From Pseudisothecium myosuroides (lineage: Eukaryota > Streptophyta > Bryopsida > Hypnales > Lembophyllaceae), in NCBI GenBank assembly GCA_951799445.1, contig OX637297.1, positions 1,674,001 through 1,738,000 of the forward strand: DNA of 64,000 bases, written 5' to 3'. The position numbers and the translations under genes are program-made. This document shows positions 12,930-24,869 of this stretch, in pieces (the stretch's first letter is position 1; each line of letters starts with the position of its first letter). The notes beneath the pieces are model-generated. The model worked only from the letters and a program-made list of their open reading frames with translations, made no database searches and was not told the origin of the DNA.

Positions 12930-13520
12930 TAGTGCTTTTCAAAGGATGGTTTTGGCTACAAGGACTCTACTGCTTTTCAACTAACGATTCCTTTTACTTT
13001 GAAGGACTTACTGTTTTTCAAGGGACGGTCTCTTCTACTTTGTAGGACTCTACTGCTTTCCAAAGGACATATTCTTCTACTATCACTATAAGAAACCCTT
13101 GTTTTAGGTGACGAGCCCTAATTTTTTATGACGGATTTTAGGTGATGTCAATGTTGACAACCCAAAATTTTTATGTCAACAAAAATGTACAACGTAGCAT
13201 TAATATTGACAATCCAATGTTTTTATGTCAACATTGATGTTACATTGGACATTTTTGTTGACATAAGAATTTTGGGTTGTCAACATTGACATCACCTAAA
13301 ATCCGTCATAAAAAATTAGGGCTCGTCACCTAAAACAAGGGTTTCTTATAGTGTATGAAGGACTATACTGCTTTCAGAAGGACTATATTGCTTTTAGAAG
13401 GACTATTGTGCTAGCAAAAAGGACTTTGTTGCTTATAAAAGGACTCTCTTTTTTTGGTGACTATAATGTTTTGAGTAGGATTTTTGTGTTCTACAATGAC
13501 GATCAAGCTTTCCAAACAAA
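12930..13520. repeat. degenerate ~22-25-bp tandem repeat in an intron
   Basis: Repeated units resemble AAGGACTCTACTGCTTTTC, for example near 12958, 13002, 13047, 13357, 13379, 13400 and 13422. The array is split at 13084 by an inserted CACTA-type miniature element, so the repeats predate that insertion. It lies in an intron of the decayed plus-strand gene. Confidence 0.55.
13084..13353. mobile_element. CACTA-type miniature inverted-repeat element
   Basis: A 270-bp foldback that begins CACTATAAGAAACCC and ends GGGTTTCTTATAGTG. It is flanked by a 3-bp TAT duplication (13081-13083 and 13354-13356), as expected for the CACTA/EnSpm superfamily. The inverted repeats extend about 90 bp on each side with few mismatches, leaving a short loop near 13190-13230. 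It has no coding capacity. The near-identity of its arms suggests fairly recent insertion or continuing selection as a foldback. Confidence 0.85.
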
Positions 13521-15022
13521 TCTTGTGCTTCCTTGAGGTGATGCTACTTCTATAATACTTGTTATGTATATTTGTTCTTGCAGAAGAGATTTCCATTGAG
13601 ACTACAGAGCTGCATATTGAATTGGGATCCACAAGCGCATTCAGATCTGTACAAGGAAGGCATAGTCTTGGAGCCGCTAACAGTAAAGATTTTGTCAACC
13701 CGTCTACCTACAACATCAACCAAAAGAATGAGTTATTTTCTCACATTTCTCCAAGTCAGAGTAGACACAATGCACTACCTTATTCACCGACTACAGACTT
13801 CACCAGAGAAGAACGTGATAATTGTGAGGTGGACTCTCCGTATAAGAGTTCTTTGATGCAAAAAGTTATTCTTTCCCAACTTTCAGAGTCCAATATTGAT
13901 GTTGGAGATGAAGAATTGGGTATTTGAAAGTTTCGACAACCCTTCCACCAAGCTTCAAAGATACCATGTAGTACAACTGATGGATTTGGGAAAGTATCAT
14001 GCGAAAACATCAAATCTGGTGCATTAGGTATTTCAAATAACCCTTAAATTTATTGCATTCTTTGGTGACTATGACGTACTTATTTTGTTATCGTTTCTCT
14101 GGATGTGCTGTCTTTGCTTTTCTACTGATTTTGAGTGTTGAACAATTAGATGACGGACACAAATTACTTGTCCTATTTCTGAGGTAGTTTCTGTTTTCAA
14201 GGCCAAAGATTCGAAGTAAGTGCTGGATTTAATGGCTCTGGTGGGGTAGTTGGTGTCTAAGAGTGCTAGTTTCTATGCTATTATTATTAGCCAGGATGTC
14301 AATGTTGGTTTTTGTTATGAGCTGCTGGAAACTGAATAGTGAATGCTTGTGAGTGTAATTTGATGTTTCATTGGAGGTTTGGAGGATTTTGGAGTCTAGT
14401 TTTCAAGGTCTGAAGAGCGGAGAGATTTTGTTTTTTTACAAGAAGACTATCATACTGTATTGGTCATATATTTATGAGCAATTATAAGGTTGATTTCCCT
14501 CATGTGCAGAGATCAATGAAGAAGATAAGACCAACAAGAAGACTGATGGAATTCAAGCAATTTTGATGGGTTTTTACACCAATGTTTCTCCAGGTTTGGC
14601 TTTCATTAGTGACCACTGTTCTTCAATCTCGTTTCACTTTACATTAGGCAAAACAATTCTCAGGTTTCAGAAATCTTTGCATGAAGGTATTGAAAATACC
14701 ACTGTTGTTGAAGAGCTTATTGTTTTTGTTTGCACATTCGCAACACTTAGGACACGGTGATGGAGACAAAGACAGTCAAGCTCAGTCTTTGGAGGAGTCA
14801 AGCCCACCACAAAATAAAAGAAGCAATAGCATTATTGAAGTAGAATCCTCTGTCAAAAAACTGAAACTGAGTGGTGGAAATGGACCACATGACTTAGATG
14901 AGCCCAGTAAAGTAACTGCACTTGAAGATCTTACAGATGTCAAAGGGAAGAAAGACTGCACCAAATGGGCTCCAACTACGAAGAAGCCAATAAAATGTTG
15001 GGGTATTAGTGCACAGCTGTAG

Positions 15023-16083
15023 GAGATGACTTGTACCCTTCGTTCCAGGATCGCAAGAACTCTGAGTAGTTTTAGCCTCGTATTTTTTCTAGTGTTTGTT
15101 TTTTCATACTAGTTTTTTTCTTATGTTTGATAGTTGTGGACATTGCTATTTCAATTACAATTTACAAATCTATTGTGGAATACAAGGTTGAATACACTGC
15201 AAGCTGCAAAATTGTTTTATTTTATTCAAAAATCTACATGAAGTTTGTTGTATAAGGTCAGTTGCTATGGAGGCTTGTGTGACAATGTTTGGAGGATTAA
15301 CATTGGTGTAGATTCTAAAACATTGTGATTCTAAAACAAAGATTCCAGGAAATTGTAGAACACTGCTCCAATCCGTTTTGGTAGGATTTGGGGATTTCTT
15401 CAACGTCATCACTTCCTTCCTGGTAATCACAAAAGGGGGCTACATGATTGATACCAAATTTAATTGTCGATTTCAGTTTCAAGTCCATTTAAGTTTTGCA
15501 AATAGATGCATGACTTGTTCGTTTGTTGACTGATTAATTCTTTGATGTGTCGGTAATTGATGATTTTTGCCTTGTGGCTAGTTGCTTGATTTTGCAAATT
15601 GGGTGGAGGAAGATGCAAGACTTGTACTCATTCAACCTTTCAGTTTTAATGAGAAGAAGCCACAAACATACACCAGGTCATTTTTTTCCCAATCTCTTCA
15701 TGTTTGGCATTTTACTAATTTAGCTTGGAAAAATTAATGTTGGAGATAGTTATATAGATTTCAAGCGTCAGTGTGTAAAATCTTGGGCGATAATACTGGA
15801 TATATTTCACTTTGCCCATGATTCTCATTGTAATAAAGATGGATGTTATTGTCCTAGATTAACAATCAATATGCAACAGGGCCACCTCTGTTGGTCACCA
15901 GATATCTCCATCAATACGGCACCAATTCACCATCAAAACGGCAGCAATTTTCCCTTACAATCAATGGAAATTAGCAGTTGACTGAAGGTGAGCTATGACT
16001 TCTTACTTCTTTAAATTCTGGTCTTACATCAATCCTAGAGATTGTTTGTGGTTGATATGTAGATGGGCGGTTTGGTTCCTTAA
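15023..16083. other. spacer with possible exon fragments
   Basis: Mostly AT-rich. A block at about 15590-15676 reads LLDFANWVEEDARLVLIQPF in one frame and ends at a plausible CAG/GT donor, and 15888-15990 has a further open patch. Either could be a 3' exon of the preceding decayed gene. Nothing else supported. Confidence 0.3.
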
Positions 16084-17454
16084 CCCCTAAGGACCCAACT
16101 GCTGTTTTTTGGAATTATAGTTTTTTTGGGCAGGCTGTATTTTTCACGTTTATTAGTACTTGGGGCTGTAATTTTGTGAGAAGGTGGGGTCGAGGAGTAA
16201 CTTTGAGGGATACTAATTTTCAATTATTGGAAGTTAATGAAAAAAAGTTATAATGCAAAAGGTCCTTTCTTTCCCAGGGCGAGTACAATGGGCAGCAATT
16301 TTTACGCTGGGAGGAAAATTTCGGGAAAGTGCCCACAGCAATTTGGGCAGAGGGCTGGGCAGGGCATGGCAACTCGTCAGGCACTGAATCTCGTGCCTAC
16401 CAACCTCGTAATGGTTCCTGCAAACATGATTCCCAATATTGGAAGTAGAAAAGGTGGTGGTTATGGCAAAGGCTTATGTACATTCAACTAACATTTCCAG
16501 CAACTACTTCTCCTCCAAATGACACTGTGAGGCGTGGCTGCCTCACTAGATATTCAAATAATGATGGGAAAAACAAATTTTTTGTGTAGAAGAGACATTT
16601 CGGTTGAGCATGAATGCAAACAATGGTGAACAATAAATTCTTTTCCCAATTTTTTTTGTCAAACCTCATGAATCTTATTTCCATATATAACTTTCTAAAG
16701 TGCCTCTTCATTGTAAATTGACACCAAATGACTTATGATCTACATTGCCATTACATGCATGACATATTGATTTCTATTTCCAGATTTTAGTAGTGACTGT
16801 CACTCTCAGAATGTAATGGCCTGACTACATGGTGACAGTTCTAGTTACAAAATTAGTAATTAAAAGCCGCCAACACTCTGCCTGCAAGAAATCAGCCCAC
16901 AACTTCATAATTTGCACCATAAAGATTGAAGACTCCTTTTCTAATTCAAATCTAATTTACGATTGCGTTCATCTTGCCCTATGAATGATTTATGATATGA
17001 ACATATGACAAACAGGGCATGTGACAACTAGTTCTATGTACACCTCATTCTCCACGCCCTCATCACACTTGGGTTGTTCTTCACCTTCCACTCCAAAGAT
17101 GACTGCCTACAATGCAAGTCTTTGTATTCTTAGAGTAGAGGACAAAATCACGGAGGGTACAAATATAGTGATCAGTGAAACAAAGCTAGAGGAGGCGCTC
17201 ATCGAACCTGAAGGTGGGGAAGTCATGACAAGCAAAATACAAGTAGAGGGGTCTTGGTCGAACCTAGGTGCGGTGAATCAGCAGGGATCGAAGGCGGGGA
17301 CAACGTTGATCTGCGCAACAGGAGCAGTTTAGGCAATGGTGAGGAGCTACAGTCAGGGAGCGAGGAGAAGTGGATCGACAGCGTGGACAAACGGATCAGC
17401 AACTGGGGGCGGCAAATTTGTAGTGGGGAAGGGCAGATCAAGAGCGGAGAGGAC

Positions 17455-17605
17455 TAGAGCGACAACGAGGAGCATCGAAATGGCATCGTACAGCATTGAC
17501 ACCGCAGCGACTCAGCGAGGAGCATTGGCATAGCAGCAAGGAGCATTGACCTAGCAGTGAGGAGCATCGGCACAGCAGCAAAGATAATCGGCACAACAAC
17601 GAGGA
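17455..17605. repeat. ~24-bp GC-richer tandem repeat
   Basis: Units resembling GCAGCGAGGAGCATTGGCA recur about six times (for example AGCAGCAAGGAGCATTGAC, AGCAGTGAGGAGCATCGGC). The surrounding 17.1-18.9 kb is markedly richer in G and C than the rest of the window. Confidence 0.5.
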
Positions 17606-18229
17606 AGAGCGAGACTCCAGCAACCCCCAGAAACTCATCAACGGCTGCTCAGCGCCTGGTAAGATCAACTCTTCCATGCACGTAAAATCGCTCCCATTCT
17701 GCAACATAGGAAATATACATTAATGCATGTGCAACCATCAAAACTGCAGACATCACAGTGGTTGAGCTCCCTGTTGGAGATCGACTCCTGCACTTGCTGA
17801 GAGAGACAAGGACTGCATCGACTGGACAAGCGCCACATATTCTGCAGTTGTTAGACTTTTCCCACTTGCGGTCATTGTCAGTCAGAAGAGGCTCCTCTAA
17901 GTGGCCATCAGTAGTGAAGCCCGCAAATATACGTCACCATTTTTATCGACAAGCTGTGCACACGTTGGGTTGGTGTGAAAGGAAGCAGTTCCATCCCTCC
18001 ACCCACGATTTCATTAAGGAAAGCATGTGGCCAGACCACCCACTAGCAACTACTTCGATAGGAATCAAATGCAATGCCAAAATTGCCAAGGTTCATGAAG
18101 GAAAGTGGGTACATACCTCATCTCCTAAACTTCTAATCCTCTACATTCTGAAATCAATACCCTCTGAAAAAAAGAACTATAACCAAACTTCATACATCAA
18201 CTCAAGTGAAGAGTACTTACCTCTATACA

Positions 18230-20749
18230 TGTTGTGGCAGCTCACCAGCGATGATGTCCCACCACGGCGCAGCGCTAGGATCCTGGAGATAGCGAGGACC
18301 ACCGAGGCCGAGGTCCAGGCGGCAGCGGCGGCAACAGCTGCGATTTCACTTGAAACTAGCAGCACAACCTCAAATGACACGGAAGATGAGGGGGGCTACT
18401 CAAAAATACAACGACAAGACAACAATGTGGGAGAAAGCAATGACAACACCAAAGAAGAAAATAATGGGTTGATGAAGACATGGAGATTGGAGATCCGAAC
18501 TGCGACTTCATGGATAGCCAAGAGCATGACTACGCTAACGCAAGGGAGTTGAGTTGCGAGGGTTTGTCCTCCGACGACAACGAGGAGAATTATGACATTC
18601 TCTCTCCCTCATTCCAGTGGCCGCTTGAGCTCCTGCATGAACCAACGACCAAGAGGGAAGCTTCAGGCAGCCGAAGTCAAAAACGTTGGGACCTGCATGG
18701 AGAAAACAACTTGGACAACACTAGGTGAGAGAGAAGAATAGTACCGCCGCAGATCGATCTTGGCGTGCAGGAGAATTTGAGTTCCGACGGAGGCGGGGGA
18801 GAAAGTCGCGGCAACCTGTGGGGCGCAGTGACCGATGGGGACCCTAGTGCCGTTGAGACCAACTAGCAAGGAGGCAGTTCGAACGGTCTTCGGGCACGCA
18901 GACAATTGCCAAGGGGGAAAGGAGACATGCGCGGTCTTAGGGCTGGTTGGGAAGGACCTCCCTTTCCCGCTGGTGAGGGTCTAGAACAACCACCCCCAGA
19001 GGTACATACTAGTTGGGGTGCTTATGATGCAGAGGGTGGTTTCCAGGAGTTAGGGGGTGATGATAATTTTGAGATGTAGCATGATTTGCCGGAACATGAG
19101 GTTCCAAATGAAAAGGGGGATAGTGGAGACAATGGGGACCCGGGAAATCCAAATGGTGTGAAACATTTGTATTGTGACTCCACTTGGGGAAGGGCGGATT
19201 TCACATTTTCGCCTAAACCAAAACAATTTGTAGGTGCTTCGGCTCCAAACCGGGATTTTTGCACCATGCCCACTTTCATGCAATTATTCTATTTGTTTTG
19301 GCCGTACACCTTATTGCATAAAATAGTTACGGAAACAAACTGTTACGCTACGGCTCCAGTTCAACATACGAAAACCAAAGGGGAAAATGCATGGTTGCCT
19401 TTGACAATACTGGGCTTGAAAGCATATTTGGCCACACGCATTTACATGGGTTTGAAGAAACAACCCAACATGAAGACATATTGGAGTAAACTAGGTTCAT
19501 TTTTCCATTGTCCAAGAATTTCAAGAATTTTCTCACGGAATAGGTTCCAAGATATAACAAGATGTCTCCATGTTATCAATCCGACTTCTTATGTTAGCGA
19601 GAAAGATTTGCTGGGCTATGACAAGATGGGACAAGTGCGGTGGATGGTAAATGAAATCAGAGACAATTTCAAGCGTGAATGGAATTTGGGGAAATACCTT
19701 ACCACTGATGAAATGATGATCTAGTATAAAGGATCATATTGCCCAGCTAGGCAATATATGCCCAAGAAGCCCTAGAAACGGGGCATCAAGGTATGGTGCC
19801 TAGCGGATTTTAAATCCAAATTTGTTTTCAACTTTGATATTTATTGTGGAGCGGTCTAGAAAGTGGGAGGAGTTGTAGCACCAGTGGTTCAAGGAGAGGG
19901 AACCAGAGCGCATAACGTGGTGACCAAATTATTGCATGGCCTTGAAGGCAAGGGCCATGTAGTTGTCACGAACAATTTCTTCTCGAGTGTTGGCTTATTC
20001 ACGGCATTGGCAAGCCTTGAGATATATGCGACTGGCAGAATGCGGTCTAACCGTGTGGGCTTACCATCAGACTTGAAGGACTTGCGGAGTTGGAACAACA
20101 CACCTCAAGGTACAATGCAATGGGCAATGCATGCCAGTTGTGGAATTGCATGTGTAGTGTGGAAAGACAGACGTCCTGTTTTACTCATTTCCACTCATGC
20201 GTTGCCCATTGCATTTTCTTTTGCCCTAGTGCCTACAGTCCCTCGTAGAAATGGCACTACGAAGGACCCTATACCAACCTCCTCCATGCATTTGGAGTAC
20301 ACCACGCACATGAGGGGGGTGGATGTGGCGGACTAGTTGAGGGCATCTTACTCTATTCAAACTAGATCCCATAAGTGGTGGCATCGTGTTTTCTACTTCT
20401 TGTTAGACACTACATTGGTGAACATGTACATCATCTATGTAGCTCTCATGCAACAACGAAAAACCGGAAAGACTCCCATTATGCACCTGCAATTCAAGGC
20501 CGAATTGTGTGATGCCCTCATACAAGATTGGCGTGGTGTAGGTGGATATGTGGATGAAGAGGAGGAGGACCCCGTCCGCATTTGCCAACGTGGAGTCGAT
20601 TGATGCGTCCTTGTGTGACATGTGGGAATCCTACATGTAGATTCTATTGCCGTGCCCACAATAGGATGTTTTTGTGCCTAAATCGTGGGTGCTTTGAGGA
20701 GTTCTACTATGGACCTAGACCCCAGAACAGACAAAATCGTCCTCGATGA
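18230..20749 (+). pseudogene. piggyBac-family transposase, inactivated
   Basis: Conserved piggyBac (DDE_Tnp_1_7-type) blocks appear in order: an acidic N-terminal region (about 18240-18720), then MPTFMQLFYLFWPYTLL (about 19265), a long hydrophobic/aromatic block to 19720, YLTTDEMM holding the first catalytic Asp (about 19700), VVVTNNFFSS (about 19960-19990), and HMRGVDVAD (about 20310-20336) with the third. Two frameshifts further on, a Cys/His-rich tail CVTCGNPTCRFYCRAHN ends at a TGA at 20747-20749; this matches the C-terminal zinc domain of the family. Stops at about 18726, 18868, 19078, 19722, 19773, 19858 and 20334 and frameshifts near 18470 and 20570 break it. The usual catalytic Asp before NFF is Asn here. 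The enzyme would cut and paste DNA at TTAA sites. This is a dead copy. Confidence 0.85.
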
Positions 20750-20779
20750 CGGTGAGCACTAAATTCCTCTCATTTCATT

Positions 20780-21878
20780 CTATTTCCCATTTTTTTTTGT
20801 TGCCTCCTTTTCTACGATGTTTCATGGCTCCAGCCTTGTTGTGTTTTTATTTCCCAATTTTTTTTGTTGTCTCCTTTTCTATGATGTTTCATGGCTCCAC
20901 CCTTGTTGTGTTTTTATTTCCCAATTTTTTTTGTTGTCTCCTTTTCTATGATGTTTCATGGCTCCACCCTTGTTATGTTTCTATTTCCCAATTTTTTTTT
21001 TATTGTCTCCTTTTCTATGATGTTTCATGGCTCCAGCCTTGTTTTGTTTCTATTTCCCAATTTTTTTTGTTGTCTCCTTTTCTATGATGTTTCATGGCTC
21101 CACCCTTGTTCTGTTTCTATTTTCCAATTTTTTTTGTTGTCTCCTTTTCTATGATGTTTCATGGCTCCAGCCTTGTTATGTTTCTATTTCCCAATTTTTT
21201 TTTTGTTGTCTCCTTTTCTATGATGTTTCATGGCTCCACCCTTGTTGTGTTTTTATTTCCCAATTTTTTTTGTTGTCTCCTTTTCTATGATGTTTCATGG
21301 CTCCAGCCTTGTTATGTTTCTATTTCCCAATCTTTTTTTTGTTGTTTCCTTTTCTATGATGTTTCATGGCTCCACCCTTGTTGTGTTTTTATTTCCCAAT
21401 TTTTTTTGTTGTCTCCTTTTCTATGATGTTTCATGGCTCCACCCTTGTTATGTTTCTATTTCCCAATTTTTTTTTGTTGTCTCCTTTTCTATGATGTTTC
21501 ATGGCTCCACCCTTGTTGTGTTTTTATTTCCCAATTTTTTTTGTTGTCTCCTTTTCTATGATGTTTCATGGCTCCAGCCTTGTTGTGTTTTTATTTCCCA
21601 ATTTTTTTTGTTGTCTCCTTTTCTATGATGTTTCATGGCTCCAGCCTTGTTGTGTTTTTATTTCCCAATTTTTTTTGTTGTCTCCTTTTCTATGATGTTT
21701 CATGGCTCCAGCCTTGTTGTGTTTCTATTTCCCAATTTTTTTTGTTGTCTCCTTTTCTATGATGTTTCATGGCTCCAGCCTTGTTTTGTTTCTATTTCCC
21801 AATTTTTTTTGTTGTCTCCTTTTCTATGATGTTTCATGGCTCCACCCTTGTTATGTTTCTATTTCCCAATTTTTTTTC
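20780..21878. repeat. 67-68-bp minisatellite, about 16 copies
   Basis: A head-to-tail array of a T-rich unit containing TGATGTTTCATGGCTCCA, then a variable CTTGTTGTGTTT, TTTCCCAA and a T8-T9 run. The first base of ATGGCTCCA recurs at about 20824, 20891, 20959, 21027, 21094 and so on to about 21836. Units differ by a few point changes and by the length of the T run. Because 67 is not a multiple of three and the unit lacks stops, overlapping frames stay open, giving spurious proteins reading MAPALLCFYFP. These are not genes. The array starts right after the piggyBac transposase. Confidence 0.95.
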
Positions 21879-21879
21879 C

Positions 21880-23012
21880 CACAAACTATGATATGATTTC
21901 CCTAGGTTTGTTGGGGGTAAGGATGTGGGCTACATTTGTTTCCAGGGTGATCATTTCAATGTTTTGATCAGTTTTCTATGCTGTCACAGAGCGAGGGCAT
22001 GCCGGCAGCCTCCTAAAGCCCCTGAAGCGTATCCAAGCACCACCAATCCCCGCTTTCCAAGCCGGCATGGCACCTCAAAATCCGCAACGACCATGGGATT
22101 CCTCGAGCATTGGATCCGCGATAGGTGGCGCATCGGAGGTTGACCCAACATGTTGACCGATTTTTGAACCCGATCCTCGATGATTGGCCCATTTTGATTT
22201 CAGTGGATCATCAAGAATCTCAAGCTCGGTTCAAACCCTGACAACCTGACCACCCTCCCCGAAAACGCTAGGGTCGATGTTTTCCCCACTTCACCTAAGC
22301 TATGGGCAGCCCTTCTTTAGAACAGTGCTGGACACAATTGTTGCGGCTTAGTTTTTTTTCTCAAACATTCATTTTTTGCACATTTACAATAGGATTTTTT
22401 TTACATAAAGATCAAGTAGAAGTGACCACTCCACCGTTCACTTTTTGAATCCACTCATTTCTGAATTTTATTCACATAATGCTAAATTGTGCCTTTGTAT
22501 GTGGGATTCCATGGACCTATCACCCTAAGTGTCTCATTTTGTGTATGTTTTAGAGCTTTGTTTGATTCAAAAATTTTAGAGGTTGTACCTATCTTCTATT
22601 AGACTCACAATTCAAGGTTGCACAACCATTTTAGAAGATTTTTTATGGGTTTATGCCCTCCACAATGGAAGCTGCCCGAGTTTTGGAGGGGGGCAAAAAC
22701 TATTTTTTCCAACTTTGCATGTCTTGATCTCGCAAATTCCTCAAAAATGTGGTGCTGAAATTTGGTGAGTGAGTTCCTAATGAAGGTAACTCAAAGATCT
22801 TACGGTTGAAAGTGTTCAAAACATTATCCAATTTTCCTTGTAACACTATTTCTACACTTACCTCTAATTTCACTAGTTTCACTACTTCCACTCCAAAAAC
22901 CTTTAGGGGTTAATTGGTGATTTGGACTTGTTTATGAATTGCTTGCGAGATGGTTATAGAGGTGATGAGGTCATGTTTACCTTTCTCTAGTTTTGATATT
23001 TTATACTAGAAA
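21880..23012. other. spacer to putative piggyBac right end
   Basis: A GC-richer patch at about 21985-22290 is followed by AT-rich sequence. No supported gene. The TTTAGGGG-TTAA junction at 22902-22913 lies inside it. Confidence 0.4.
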
Positions 23013-24490
23013 TCAACACCTGGATGGAAAGAAGTCATTCCGGATATTTTGAACTGGAATATAAGCCTTCTTGGTCCCTTTGAGCTCTTCCAAGATCTTT
23101 TCGTCTCTCAGATGACGGCCTAACTTCTTCTTTAGTTCCGCTACTTCTGTTTGGCACGTCTCATCTTGCGTAGCAAAATCTTCCCAACCGTACACATCCA
23201 CGACACGGTCAAGAGGGGCTCCGTCTTTAATTTCTTCTAGGAATTGTAACCTCGATCGTGCCACTTCCAAGCATTGCTTTTCTATATGCACCTGTTCTTG
23301 TCCCTTCTTGTACTTTCCAATTAGTTCAGTAAGCCTTTCCTTTGCAAATGAGTTACTACAAGATTTGGATTCACGGTCTTTGGAAAATTTGAGGTAGAAT
23401 GCTTCCAACTCTGATATCTCTTGCGCTGCCAAAGGAGTTTGCCTAGTTCCAATTTCTGCTTGTAGGCTTGCCACAACATTGCCAATTAGATTTTGCATGG
23501 TCGACTTCCGCAAAATATTGCACTCCTCTTGTTTGCCAGCCACTCTTCACGAATTCCCCTGAGTTGACGTTCATAAATCCCTTTCATGAAGGAAGAGGGA
23601 GAATCCTCATGAGCTTCAGCTTCAAGGTATTCCCCTTTGATCGGTGCGGGTTTTGTAAAAGGCACTGTCATCGCAAAAGGCACCACCACGTCTGGAATTT
23701 TGATATCTTCATACAAATGATGATCACCACCCTCTGGCCGGAGTGAAAGGACATATTGTAGTATTTGCTCATCATAAAGAAGACCAACCCCCTCTAGTCC
23801 TACTTTTGCGAGAAGGGGTACGTATATTGCCAAGTCTTGGCTCCCCCCTACATGCCCTTCTTTTGCTACCACCCCTGGTAAATCTTCAGCCATTGATGTG
23901 GTTTCCGATGGGCCCGCGTTGTCGGGAGAAAGGTCTTCAACCAAATCATCTTCACTATCATAGCTTGGATGGTCAGACCAAACGAAATCTTCATTGGACA
24001 CTTCACGCTTGATAAACTTCTTTTGTCCTAGCCCTTTCCGCGGAGTGGAGGACGGACCTGCCTTCGGAATGTCTTTGGTGATCGGAATGTTTACTTCCTT
24101 TACTCCCTTTATGGTCTTCTAGTCTACCTTTTGTTCCAAGATGACCTCTGCTTATACCATTATACATATGAACAAACCGATTTCAATCCTGATCACTATA
24201 GATGTATTGTACAACGCTCAATTCACTTCGATACACCATTGCACAAATGCGTCATGGTTGCAATAATAAAGATTGGCCACATTCCTACTCAAATGGTGAT
24301 GATGTCAATGATAAGGGAATAGTTTGTCAACGTGGCACCATCCCACAAACGCCTTACAGATGTTCCCTATCCACACCCCTTGAATTTCCCTCCAACTAGG
24401 ATAGGCCATCGCCTGCGGGTCAAGAAGGATGCGTTGTTGCCTAGGCTGGCTCTTTCCTTTCGGCTTGGTCTTCTTCTTGTCGACGCCCAT
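23013..24490 (-). pseudogene. unrecognised transposon-like gene, frameshifted
   Basis: One minus-strand frame runs from an ATG at 24490 (starting MGVDKKKTKPKGKSQPRQQR, a basic N-terminus) through stops near 24305, 24230, 24165 and 24120. It is then open through an acidic region (about 24001-23700) to about 23540. There it shifts frame and continues as a helical, charged segment (ELEAFYLKFSKDRESK and following, coiled-coil-like) to a stop at 23013. The full length would be about 490 residues. No domain is recognised. A gag-like or accessory transposon protein is possible, but nothing in the sequence proves it. Confidence 0.4.
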
Positions 24491-24499
24491 TGTATATGA

Positions 24500-24869
24500 T
24501 TTCTACTTGAAAGACTAAAAAACTAAGTAAATCAGCTATACTAGGATCCAGGTGCTAGCAGCTATACAAGCATGAAAACGCTAGCACTGGTCCAGTTCAC
24601 AATTACAAAAATACATCTATTCACAAGAAACTAACGTCACACCAGTCTCAAATAGGGATTTCCGGGTTTAGCGTGTACGGATCAGAAGCAAAGATCATGA
24701 GTTGGAAAGGGACAAAATATCCCCCTCGCAACTCAAACCCTAGCCCACGAGCATGCAGTCACCCACTTCGAGGTGGATAACAGACCCTACGCAGAGCCAA
24801 GAGTAGAGAACATAGGTGGAGGAGACCACTGATATACCCGTAGTCTCCTGGAGGCGTGTGCGGGTCCGA
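24500..24869. other. spacer without supported genes
   Basis: Moderately GC-rich sequence upstream of the minus-strand pseudogene and before the GGCGACCTC array. No gene or terminal repeat seen. Confidence 0.4.

Larger units (their letters stand above)
10381..15022 (+). pseudogene. decayed multi-exon gene with coiled coils and a RING-like cluster
   Basis: Exon-like blocks run from an ATG at 10381, immediately followed by an in-frame TAG (probably from CAG), through 10950; then about 11040-11310, 12050-12748, 13584-14026, 14510-14592 and 14754-15022. Several are bordered by TTGCAG/TGCAG-type acceptors and GT donors. The 11.0-kb and 12.05-kb blocks encode heptad-rich coiled coils (LKKLHKLQKELKVLDSNLD). 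The 12.4-12.7-kb block encodes a Cys/His cluster (CCKRWYNC, TSCKHCYHPACL, CLVCNERLHPDW) with RING-like zinc-binding spacing. The last blocks are polar with a basic, nuclear-signal-like patch. In-frame stops at 10645-10647, about 11239, 12419-12421 and 13925-13927 make it non-functional. I do not recognise the family; a transposon accessory protein is likely. The RING-like reading is structural analogy only. Confidence 0.45.
16084..22909 (+). mobile_element. candidate full-length piggyBac element
   Basis: TTAA at 16080-16083 is followed by CCCCTAAGGACCCA. At the far side TTTAGGGG is followed by TTAA at 22910-22913. These ends resemble those of the miniature element at 623-1539 and bracket a broken piggyBac transposase at 18.2-20.7 kb. 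The clear inverted match is only about 9-10 bp, and part of the interior (16237-16491, 17.0-17.4 kb) has open stretches I cannot assign. The boundaries are therefore provisional. An alternative right end with the same motif lies at 29073. Confidence 0.35.

Noticed and set aside
17758..18552. 264-residue plus-strand open frame
   Set aside because: First two thirds show no coding pattern or domain. Only the C-terminal acidic/Ala-rich part fits the start of the piggyBac transposase, which then continues in another frame.
20746..21896. Series of overlapping Met-Ala-Pro open frames of 64-132 residues
   Set aside because: They are by-products of the stop-free 67-68-bp minisatellite read in shifting frames; no gene.
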